NCBI GenBank assembly: GCA_041752635.1
Contig: JBGSWC010000077.1
Span: 1 to 7,283 of the forward strand
Source of the DNA: JBGSWC01 sp041752635
GTDB lineage: Bacteria > Planctomycetota > Planctomycetia > Pirellulales > Lacipirellulaceae
Length of the DNA: 7,283 nt
Direction: 5' to 3'
The translations under genes and the position numbers were made by a program. The notes under the pieces are model-generated. The model was given only the letters and a program-made list of their open reading frames with translations, made no database searches and was not told where the DNA came from. Of this stretch, positions 1 to 6,318 are shown piece after piece (within the stretch, counting starts at the first letter, position 1; the number at the start of each line of letters is the position of its first letter).

Positions 1-520
1 TTATAGCCGCGTCGATATCTTCGCGATTGGTGAGCAGCAACTGGTTGCCAACTTCGATACAAAGCGGTTTGAGGTAATAGACCTTTACTCCTCGCGCCTT
101 TCCCGGACCCGCGAGGAATTCGTCGAGTCGTGTTTGCACGCAAGCAGGAATGGTCTCGGCAATTTTGTCGAAGTCGCGCTGGGGCGTGACGCTTACGTAA
201 AATCGACCCTTGGGCAAGCGGATGGAGGCTTCAAATAGGTTAATTTGGCGAACCTGGGTAAACTCATCGCGATGTTTCTCGACAACTGTTTCCCAGCGAG
301 ATTGTCGTGAAACAAAAGGCCAAGTGTTCGCTAACATTGTTGCGGCGAATCGCTCGCTGCACTCTTTCGGAGGCACCCAGAGCGGACTTCCCACCCACGA
401 TCCAAAGGGTGTGAGTTCTTGTTCGAGCGTGAACGGATCGGAGTTTTGCGGATCGACAGTCGACGGCGTGACCCGTCGCCCGAGTCGAGCGGCCCGAGGA
501 CGCTGAATGGTTGTTGGCAT
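1..520 (-). CDS. hypothetical protein, N-terminal part, truncated by the window edge
   Basis: An open frame of 173 codons runs from the ATG at 518-520 leftward to base 1 without a stop, so the C-terminus lies outside the window. I do not recognise the family. The N-terminus is basic (RPRAARLGRR, residues 8-16), followed by a soluble domain containing SWVGSPLWVPP (41-51), RLPKGRFYVSV (101-111), CVQTRLDEFLAGPGKARG (127-144) and VYYLKPLCIEVG (147-158). There is no signal peptide or membrane segment. Codon choice is regular and the composition is protein-like, unlike the competing frames. The start is favoured by GGTGAG seven bases upstream of the ATG; an in-frame ATG at 533-535 is an alternative, and the frame stays open further upstream without another ATG. 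It lies downstream of the DUF1501 gene on the same strand after a 275-base gap, so co-transcription is possible but not shown. Confidence is good that it is a gene; the function is unknown. Confidence 0.72.
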   Translation of the reverse strand, partial: MPTTIQRPRAARLGRRVTPSTVDPQNSDPFTLEQELTPFGSWVGSPLWVPPKECSERFAATMLANTWPFVSRQSRWETVVEKHRDEFTQVRQINLFEASIRLPKGRFYVSVTPQRDFDKIAETIPACVQTRLDEFLAGPGKARGVKVYYLKPLCIEVGNQLLLTNREDIDAAI

Positions 521-795
521 GAGATGGCTCACCATCAGGGGTGAAGGTATGATACCGAACAGATTGGTTTCGTTCGGTTGCAGAACGATTATTCGCCGGC
601 AGGCAATTTTTCTTGAGAAAATTTTGCAAGCGACTTGCGAGAAAGTTCGAACCGAGGTACCGCCCCTTTGCAGCAGAAATGGGGCCCGAAGCGGGGCAGG
701 GCGATAGAAGCGTGGCGCCGGCCGGTCAAATACCGTGAAGTCGTTCGACGCGCGTCGGCATTTCAGTTCTGGCCCAGTGATGAAGTCGAATTTGG
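521..795. other. intergenic gap between the DUF1501 gene and the left-edge gene
   Basis: No separate gene is supported here. The gap contains a perfect 12-base palindrome, CGACGCGCGTCG, at 746-757, just downstream of the DUF1501 stop on the minus strand. It also has a GC-rich stretch around 683-700 that could fold weakly, and an AT-rich imperfect inverted repeat at about 604-630 (TTTTC, loop TTGA, GAAAA). On the minus strand a -10-like AATAAT lies at 588-593, but the matching -35 is poor. A promoter for the left-edge gene could sit here; the evidence is weak. Confidence 0.4.
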
Positions 796-2226
796 TTAAG
801 CCAATAGATCGTGAACCACATTTCCATGCACATCGGTCAAGCGGAAATCGCGACCGGCGTAGCGATAGGTGAGCTGGGTATGGTCGAAGCCCAAACAGTG
901 GAGCATCGTCGCGTGCAAATCGTGTACGTGCATGCGATTCTGTTCGGCGCGAAAGCCAAACTCGTCGGTCGCACCATAGACTTGCCCACCCCGAATGCCC
1001 CCACCAGCCATCCATACCGTGAAGCCATGATGATTGTGGTCGCGGCCGTTCATCTTGCCTTGGTTTGATCCTTCCTTGGGCATTTCGACGACCGGCGTGC
1101 GGCCGAATTCACCCCCCCACAACACGAGCGTTTCGTCGAGCATTCCACGCTGCTTCAGATCGGCCAACAGCGCGCCAATCGCCTGGTCGCATTCCTTCGC
1201 TAGTCGGCGATGTCCCTGTTCGATGTCGTCGTGGTGATCCCAGGGCTGGCCGGCACCGTGCCACAGTTGCACAAATCGCACGCCACGTTCGACAAGTCGA
1301 CGCGCCATGAGCATTTGTCGGCCCTGCACACCAGGACCATACATGTCGCGAATATGTTGTGGTTCGCGGCTGACATCGAAGGCATCGCTGGCTTCCATTT
1401 GCATGCCAAATGCCAGCTCGAACGACTCGATACGAGCTTCGAGTTGCGAATCGTTCGAGCGTTCGGCTGCGTGCATCGCATTAAGTTGAGCCAGTAGATC
1501 GAGTTGCCGGCGTTGATCGCTACGCGAGGTTCGTTTGTTTTCGATGTTCTCAATGAGCTTGTCGATTTGTTGGTGTTTGGTATCGATGTAGGTTGCCTGA
1601 TAATTGCCAGGCAAGAAGCCGGCTTGCCAGTTTTGCGACTCTTGGATCGGATAACCACCGGGGCACATGGCAACAAACGAAGGCAAGTTTTGATTCGCAC
1701 TTCCAAGGCCATAGGTGACCCACGAACCGACGCTCGGCCGCACCAGTCGTGCCTCGCCACAATTCATCAGCATCAGCGATGGCTCGTGATTCGGCACATC
1801 GGCATACATCGATCGCACCACGGCAATGTCGTCGATCTGGCGGGCGACGTGCGGAAATAGCTCGCTCACTTCAATGCCGCTTTCGCCGTGCTTCGCGAAT
1901 CGGAAAGGCGAGCGATAAGCGCCACCCGTCGGGCGCTCGGTGACAAGATTGGGTATCGGCAGCGGCCGGCCGTGGTGTTTTGCGAGCATCGGCTTTGGAT
2001 CGAACGTATCGACGTGCGACGGTCCACCATTCATGAACAAGTGGATGATGTGCTTCGCGCGGCCCAGAAAGTGGGGTGACTTGGCGGCGAGGCGGTCGGC
2101 ATCAGCGTAGGCTCGACTGCCGATCATGCCGCCCAGCATTTGACTGAGCATGAGGCTGCCCATTCCCATACCGCATTTACCAAAGAACTCGCGCCGCGAG
2201 GGAACGGGAAGTAGTTGGCCCTTCAT
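796..2226 (-). CDS. DUF1501 family protein, Tat-exported (alkaline phosphatase/sulfatase-like fold)
   Basis: This 476-residue protein carries a twin-arginine signal, SRREFF at residues 10-15, followed by a hydrophobic stretch to about residue 36. It is therefore expected to fold in the cytoplasm before export. Family hallmarks are MNGGPSHVDTFDPKP (65-79), WGGEFGRTP (370-378) and GRDHNHHGFTVWMAGGGIRG (394-413), with DLHATMLHCLGFDH (436-449) near the end. This is the DUF1501 family, which Pfam places near alkaline phosphatases and sulfatases; the conserved Asp and His residues are the likely metal ligands by analogy, which is inference. The length is normal for the family and the protein looks intact. 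The start is set by the Tat motif and by GGAG, which overlaps the TAG stop of the upstream gene, plus AGAGG just before the ATG. It lies 12 bases after the DUF1549/DUF1553 gene, a pairing common in planctomycetes. Substrate and reaction are unknown. Confidence 0.95.
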   Translation of the reverse strand: MKGQLLPVPSRREFFGKCGMGMGSLMLSQMLGGMIGSRAYADADRLAAKSPHFLGRAKHIIHLFMNGGPSHVDTFDPKPMLAKHHGRPLPIPNLVTERPTGGAYRSPFRFAKHGESGIEVSELFPHVARQIDDIAVVRSMYADVPNHEPSLMLMNCGEARLVRPSVGSWVTYGLGSANQNLPSFVAMCPGGYPIQESQNWQAGFLPGNYQATYIDTKHQQIDKLIENIENKRTSRSDQRRQLDLLAQLNAMHAAERSNDSQLEARIESFELAFGMQMEASDAFDVSREPQHIRDMYGPGVQGRQMLMARRLVERGVRFVQLWHGAGQPWDHHDDIEQGHRRLAKECDQAIGALLADLKQRGMLDETLVLWGGEFGRTPVVEMPKEGSNQGKMNGRDHNHHGFTVWMAGGGIRGGQVYGATDEFGFRAEQNRMHVHDLHATMLHCLGFDHTQLTYRYAGRDFRLTDVHGNVVHDLLA

Positions 2227-2238
2227 CCTCTATCACTC

Positions 2239-4836
2239 CTAATCGACAAAGGCGAATTCATTCGACGCGAGCAGCACTTGTACGAACTGTGCCCATACGT
2301 CGAGTGTTGTTGGCAATGGCCCGTGAAAACCTTGTCGCGAATCAAAGACTTGCATTCCGTCTGGCGTACGAAGTGACAGACGCAATGGCAATTGAAAAGA
2401 ATCGTAGGCGTCGTTGCCGCCACTTGCGACAACGAAATCAATCGTTTCGCCTCGATTAACATTGGGCAAGTTGATCTTGATTTCTTGTTTACCGGTCGAA
2501 AGCTGCCACTCACCGAGCAGTCCGCGACGCGAACTTGTCACGATGACTTGAATGCCATCGCCTTTCGATTCGGGCCGCGTCACTTCACCAAGAATGTGCA
2601 GCTTTCCATGGCTAGGCGATGTCCACCGTCGCACAGCCGCATGTTCGGCAAGTCGTCCCGGGTGACCGCCATCGGCGGTGATCGACAAGTAGCCAAACTC
2701 CGCATGGGGGAACTCTTGTGCTTGTTGCCACTTCGAATCGGAGTAGTGTTGGAGTGGTTGAAAGTCGATCGATGAACCATCGACCGCGTTAGCGGCGTTG
2801 CAGAGGCCATACGACCAAGGATTGGTCGCCGCCGGTTCGGCAATACGACCCGCGACAAATTGCGTGGCCAGTTGCCGCTCGTCGTCGGTCGGATCACGCT
2901 GCAAGACGGCGCGATACAACTGGTTGATACGCTCGCCCACGGGACTGTCGGCAAGCTCGGTTACCGACTTTTCGCTGATTCCTTGCACGATGCTGCTATT
3001 CAGTAAGAAAAGCGCCTGTTGAGGAACGAGTGTCGTTGGCCGCTGCGGACAATGGGCGTCGGGGCTGGCAAAGTCGAATGTGCGAAACAGACTCGGCAAA
3101 TTCTGGCGATCGATATAGGCATAGAGCGTACGCCGCGTGCCACCATCGATCGTGTCGATCGGCTCGCTACGCCCCCCCACTTGCGACGTATCGAGTCGAT
3201 CGCCAACAAAGAGAATCGCATCTCGCATTGCCTCGAAGTCGCGCCCACGGCGGTGGGCACGGCCAAGCAAATCGTTCTCGGCATCAACAGCAAGCTGCTC
3301 ATGCGTCGGTTGGCTCGAAAGGCGATAGGTGCTCGACGTGGTGATTTCACGCACGAGCCACTTGAGCGACCAACCGTGGTTGACGAAGTCGACGGTCAGC
3401 GAGTCGAGCAACGGCTGCTGAACAGGCGGTGGGCATCGCAATCCGAAATCGCTGGGCGTGCTGACCAAGGGCTTTCCGGTTAGGTGACCCCACACACGAT
3501 TCACAAACACTCGCGCGGTAAGCGGATTGTCGTCGCTCACAATTGTGTTGGCGAGCTCGCGGCGGCCACTGCCGTCGGTGACATTCCCGCGATCGGCGGC
3601 AAAGAAAGTTGGCACTCCACGCTCGACGATTGCCCCCCTGTTGTGGCGACTGCCTCGTAGAAAGACACCGACATTCTCGGGATGTAATTTATCCTGCAAC
3701 AAAGGGGGCTGGCCTTCGGGGTGCGGTTCCGACGTACTCGCAAAAACACCATAGAGACCATAGTAGTCTTCGATTGAGAACGGATCGTACTTGTGGTCGT
3801 GACAGCGCGCGCACCCGATCGTTACCCCCATCATGCCGCGCGCTACCACGTCGATACGATCGGCAATGATATCGTCTTGTTGGCCTAGAAAACGTCGTCC
3901 GAGTGTTAGAAAACCTAAGGCGGCCAATTGATCGTCGCTGGCGGCAACGGTCAATTCGGGCGATGCGTAAATTTGCTGATGGAGGAATTGATTGATCGGC
4001 AAATTGTCGTTGAAAGCAGCAATCACCCAGTCGCGAAACTTGTACGCATTCTTGATGTCGCGCTCTTCCTTGAAGACGTATCCCTTCGAGTCGGCGTAAC
4101 GAGCCACATCGAGCCAATGCCGCGCCCACCGCTCGCCAAATTGTGGCGAATCGAGCAGTCGATCGACCAACGCTTCGTAAGCGTCGGGGCGGTCATCGAG
4201 CGCAAATTCCTCGATTTGCTCGTATGTCGGCGGCAAGCCATCGAAATCGAAGTAGAGTCGTTTGGCGAGAGTGCGGCGGTCGGCTTCTTCAACCGGCCGC
4301 AATTCGGCACTGGCGAGTGTTGCCCTCACAAATTGGTCGAGCGGCCGACGCGACCACCCGGAATCATCCACCGGCGGTTCTTGAAAAATTGGCGGCTGAA
4401 ACGCCCAGTGCGATTTGGCCCGTTGAGCAATCGAATCGATATCGATAACCGCGCCGTCGCGAGGGTCGGGCGCTCCCATCGCAATCCATTTCCGAAAGTG
4501 CTCGATCACGTCGTCGGGCAATTTGCCGTCGGGCGGCATTCGCAGCGCAGCGTTCTCGTACCGCAGCGCCGTCAGCAAGCGACTTTCATCGGGACTTCCG
4601 GGCGCGATCGCCTTGCCCGATTTGCCGCCGCGACGCATCGACTCGCGATTGTCGACAGCGAACTCTCCCTGCACTTCGCCATCGTTGGCAAAATGACACG
4701 AAGCGCACGACTCAACGAGCACAGGTCGAATGTGAGTCTCGAAGTAATCGATCGATTCGTCGGCCACAGCGGCGCGTAAGGCAACAGTCGCCAAAACGGC
4801 CACCAATCTCAAATCAGTAAGATGCCGGCCGTACAT
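2239..4836 (-). CDS. PSCyt1-DUF1549-DUF1553 cytochrome-like exported protein
   Basis: This 865-residue protein begins with a Sec-type signal peptide: basic MYGRHLTDLR, a hydrophobic core at 11-24, and a likely cut after AVA at about residue 25. A planctomycete cytochrome C (PSCyt1) domain follows at about 28-125, with the heme motif CASCH (44-48) and a possible axial methionine at 100 in RMPPDGKLP. The DUF1549 domain spans about 143-370, including FGERWARHWLDVARYADS (233-250) and a second CxxCH, CARCH at 342-346, within GCARCHDHKYDP. DUF1553 spans about 435-660 (NPLTARVFVNRVWG, then RPTTLVPQQALFLLNSS) and closes at 848-865 with FVQVLLASNEFAFVD. Between these two parts of DUF1553 lies a beta-rich module, about 672-822. 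The protein is probably exported and may bind heme covalently; electron partner and substrate are unknown. It is first in a two-gene operon with the DUF1501 gene. No strong Shine-Dalgarno site precedes the ATG, so the signal peptide decides the start. Confidence 0.95.
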   Translation of the reverse strand: MYGRHLTDLRLVAVLATVALRAAVADESIDYFETHIRPVLVESCASCHFANDGEVQGEFAVDNRESMRRGGKSGKAIAPGSPDESRLLTALRYENAALRMPPDGKLPDDVIEHFRKWIAMGAPDPRDGAVIDIDSIAQRAKSHWAFQPPIFQEPPVDDSGWSRRPLDQFVRATLASAELRPVEEADRRTLAKRLYFDFDGLPPTYEQIEEFALDDRPDAYEALVDRLLDSPQFGERWARHWLDVARYADSKGYVFKEERDIKNAYKFRDWVIAAFNDNLPINQFLHQQIYASPELTVAASDDQLAALGFLTLGRRFLGQQDDIIADRIDVVARGMMGVTIGCARCHDHKYDPFSIEDYYGLYGVFASTSEPHPEGQPPLLQDKLHPENVGVFLRGSRHNRGAIVERGVPTFFAADRGNVTDGSGRRELANTIVSDDNPLTARVFVNRVWGHLTGKPLVSTPSDFGLRCPPPVQQPLLDSLTVDFVNHGWSLKWLVREITTSSTYRLSSQPTHEQLAVDAENDLLGRAHRRGRDFEAMRDAILFVGDRLDTSQVGGRSEPIDTIDGGTRRTLYAYIDRQNLPSLFRTFDFASPDAHCPQRPTTLVPQQALFLLNSSIVQGISEKSVTELADSPVGERINQLYRAVLQRDPTDDERQLATQFVAGRIAEPAATNPWSYGLCNAANAVDGSSIDFQPLQHYSDSKWQQAQEFPHAEFGYLSITADGGHPGRLAEHAAVRRWTSPSHGKLHILGEVTRPESKGDGIQVIVTSSRRGLLGEWQLSTGKQEIKINLPNVNRGETIDFVVASGGNDAYDSFQLPLRLSLRTPDGMQVFDSRQGFHGPLPTTLDVWAQFVQVLLASNEFAFVD

Positions 4837-5140
4837 TGGTTGACCGAACTTCGTTGGCGAAGGAAGGCGGGACTGCGAGCACCGGTTGCGTTATCGGGGG
4901 CTCAACGGGCAAAAATGGGGAAGGGGTCGGTCAGCGAATCGGCACGAGCAGCGCAATCGACTGAACACGATTGAATCAACATCGTCGATTTTAATGCGCT
5001 GGGGGGATGGTTGCAAACATCAGTCGAGCTGAAGCCACGGTACAGGAAGACGAAGCTCGTCGAGATCGTGTCGTGTTGTCGGCCGTCAATGCCGCAGTCG
5101 CACCGGCGACAATCGTGCTGCTCATAGCGGCTTGACCCTG
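4837..5140. other. gene-poor region upstream of the DUF1549/DUF1553 gene
   Basis: This stretch should hold the promoter and leader of the minus-strand operon, but I find no clear sigma-70-type pair. The -35-like TTGAGC near 4900 has no -10 at a suitable distance. A minus-strand frame of 85 codons (4902-5159, ATG) is open and partly GC-rich at third positions. It is rich in cysteine (for example CRRCDCG), matches no family I know, has only a poor Shine-Dalgarno site and overlaps the end of the decayed gene at 5141-5418. I judge it more likely non-coding or a remnant than a working gene. Confidence 0.35.
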
Positions 5141-5418
5141 TCAGACCGCACGTTCCCATGCGTTTCCGGAAACACCGATTTCATTGCTGCCGGAACTGTT
5201 CTTAGTCGAGGTACTAAAGTCGAGTTCGCCGAACTGGCTGCGAATAGCCAGCGAAGCATCGTTGTTGACGAAAGCGGTGCTTGCCTAGTCGAAAGGCTCA
5301 CAAATTAGATACGTGGTGCTGGCCAAACCCAAGCCTAGGGCGAGAGCCAGGCAAGTGGCCAAGAACGTTCTAGAAATCGTCGTTAGTAGCTACTCCTCGC
5401 GAATTTGATTGTCGTCAC
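5141..5418 (-). pseudogene. decayed gene for a small exported protein (frameshift plus nonsense codon)
   Basis: On the minus strand AGGAGGT (5431-5437), the closest match to a full Shine-Dalgarno sequence that I see in the window, precedes a GTG at 5416-5418 by 12 bases. The frame reads VTTIKFARSSY and hits TAA at 5383-5385. Moving one frame over, the sequence continues as TTISRTFLATCLALALGLGL, a convincing signal-peptide core, then ASTTYLICEPFD and TAG at 5285-5287. The same frame resumes with ASTAFVNNDASLAIRSQFGE and a Ser/Thr/Asn-rich tail ending ERAV and TGA at 5141-5143. With one frameshift and one stop repaired it would be a secreted protein of about 90 residues. I do not recognise the family. 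Alternatives are a sequencing error, a short leader ORF followed by a separate gene lacking a normal start, or coincidence. The pseudogene call is inference from frame continuity. Confidence 0.42.
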
Positions 5419-5468
5419 TAGCGAAAGGTGACCTCCTGAAATGTGAAACGGCCACGTCGACCAGCGGG

Positions 5469-5499
5469 TGTATAACTCGCCGTCCCACGGCAGCGGCAA
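5469..5499 (-). promoter_or_regulatory. possible sigma-70-type promoter for the decayed small gene
   Basis: Read on the minus strand, TTGCCG (5494-5499) and TATACA (5469-5474) are separated by 19 bases. The start point would fall near 5462, about 25 bases before AGGAGGT at 5431-5437, which is a sensible layout. The spacer contains a small hairpin, GCCGTGGGACGGC. The spacing is longer than ideal and both hexamers deviate from consensus, so this is tentative. Confidence 0.28.
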
Positions 5500-5916
5500 T
5501 ATGCCGAAAAAGAAGCTGAGCCCCGTGGCTCCGCACAGCGTTCGCAGGAAAACGCCATTCGCTTTGTCGTACAGCTATCTCCGCTTGCTCAACATGTTTA
5601 CGCGATGACGCAGGCTCGTGGCACGAGAAAGCGGCACACGGCGGGTTGGCAAGCTCTTGGCAAGCCTACTTTTGCGACATGGCGATATTTGGCAGGGTGC
5701 CTTTGCCAATGCTCCACAATTCACGTTGGCTTCGATACTGTTGATACAGTCGAACGCCACGCCAACCGATCACCAGACACACGCCAACTAGCGACCGGCA
5801 CAGACGATGCAACGGCCGATGGGCCATTCATGGTTGCACCAAATTCTGGCAAGTCATGCAAATTGGGGGCAACTACTGACAACGACGATGGCAAAACACA
5901 GTCGTTCGAAGACGAG
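5500..5916. other. intergenic region with several open frames but no supported gene
   Basis: Several frames stay open here, none decisively. A plus-strand ORF of 35 codons (5501-5608) reads MPKKKLSPVAPHSVRRK at its start and has good third-position GC but no Shine-Dalgarno site. On the minus strand a frame interrupted by TAG at 5575-5577 reads LYDKANGVFLRTLCG and further hydrophobic residues, and runs into the GTG at 5418. Direct repeats of TTGGCAAGC occur near 5646 and 5657, and ACTGT/ACAGT form a short inverted repeat near 5740. I see no RNA family that I can name. Confidence 0.3.
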
Positions 5917-5952
5917 AAAACCCCGCCAAAACAAATTGTTTTAGCGGGGTTT
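5917..5952 (-). terminator. intrinsic terminator of the tRNA-Asp gene
   Basis: A long hairpin lies six bases beyond the 3' end of the tRNA. AAACCCCGC (5918-5926) pairs with GCGGGGTTT (5944-5952), one C/A mismatch follows, and AAAACA (5928-5933) pairs with TGTTTT (5937-5942) around a three-base loop. Read on the minus strand the 3' arm ends GCGGGGTTTT, giving the expected U-run. The symmetry would let it work on the plus strand too. Confidence 0.88.
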
Positions 5953-5958
5953 CTGGAG

Positions 5959-6032
5959 CGACGCGGACGGGACTCGAACCCGCAACCACTGGATCGACAG
6001 TCCAGTACTCTAACCAATTGAGCTACCGCGCC
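5959..6032 (-). tRNA. tRNA-Asp (anticodon GTC)
   Basis: The 74-base minus-strand sequence folds into a full cloverleaf. The acceptor stem is GGCGCGG with CCGCGTC (one G-T pair), the D-arm is GCTC/GAGT with GG in the loop, the anticodon stem is CTGGA/TCCAG around the loop CTGTCGA, and the T-arm is GCGGG/CCCGT with TTCGAGT. Anticodon GTC decodes GAC and GAT. The discriminator base is G73, as expected for aspartate. The 3' CCA is not encoded (the genome continues CTCC), so it must be added by CCA nucleotidyltransferase. Loop position 38 is A and position 37 is G, unlike the A37-C38 of E. coli tRNA-Asp. It stands alone between its own promoter and terminator. Confidence 0.97.
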
Positions 6033-6086
6033 TTGAAATCATGAAGTTCGGCTAGGGTGTACCTGCGCCGCTCCTCGAAGCTCGGC

Positions 6087-6116
6087 ATTTTAGTCACGTT
6101 GACCGGAGTGCGTCAA
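6087..6116 (-). promoter_or_regulatory. sigma-70-type promoter of the tRNA-Asp gene
   Basis: Read on the minus strand, TTGACG (6111-6116) is followed after 18 bases by TAAAAT (6087-6092), each matching consensus at five of six positions. Transcription would start near 6080, leaving a leader of about 48 bases before the tRNA at 6032. The -35 hexamer forms an inverted repeat with TTGAC at 6099-6103 on the plus strand. Confidence 0.68.
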
Positions 6117-6318
6117 TTGCCGATTTGTTGCAAATAACCTGCTGCTTCGAGGAGCCTCTTGGGACTGTCGGGGTTCGCGGACGTATTGTGCGGGCTGCAC
6201 GGGTTTTCGGGCCGGAACTTGGCAAGTTGTGGAGCCCGCGGACACTCTGCGACCGTGTAGCGATCGTATGAGACGTAGGCTAGTTTTGTTGCCGGGCAGC
6301 GGGGCTCGAACTTCGATC

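Noticed and set aside
264..629. Minus-strand 121-codon ORF overlapping the left-edge gene
   Set aside because: The frame running 520 to 1 is open to the edge and far more protein-like; this one is a shifted shadow rich in Arg, Ser and Thr.
683..700. GC-rich stretch after the DUF1501 gene considered as a rho-independent terminator
   Set aside because: Only about four base pairs form and no T-run follows on the minus strand.
3928..4779. Plus-strand 283-codon ORF antisense to the DUF1549/DUF1553 gene
   Set aside because: It lies wholly inside a gene with clear domains; long antisense frames are expected at this GC content and it has no recognisable domain.
5285..5577. Recoding of TAG as a sense codon, suggested by in-frame TAGs at 5285-5287 and 5575-5577
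   Set aside because: The intact DUF1549/DUF1553 gene ends at TAG exactly where its family should end, so TAG is a normal stop here; decay explains the interruptions more simply.
5605..6021. Plus-strand 138-codon ORF and its opposite-strand counterpart at 5721-6017
   Set aside because: Both run through the tRNA-Asp gene and its terminator; the ends (GRDSNPQPLDRQ on one strand, VRVLDCRSSGCGFESRP on the other) are translations of tRNA sequence, a well-known artefact.
6295..6315. A tRNA T-arm-like stretch (GTTCGAGCCCC on the minus strand) just upstream of the small membrane protein gene
   Set aside because: The 5' side of the T-stem does not pair and no cloverleaf can be drawn around it.
6229..6318. 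GTG start at 6229 extending the small membrane protein by 30 residues
   Set aside because: The extension is Arg/Pro-rich with atypical composition and no Shine-Dalgarno site; the ATG at 6319 gives a normal small anchor protein.
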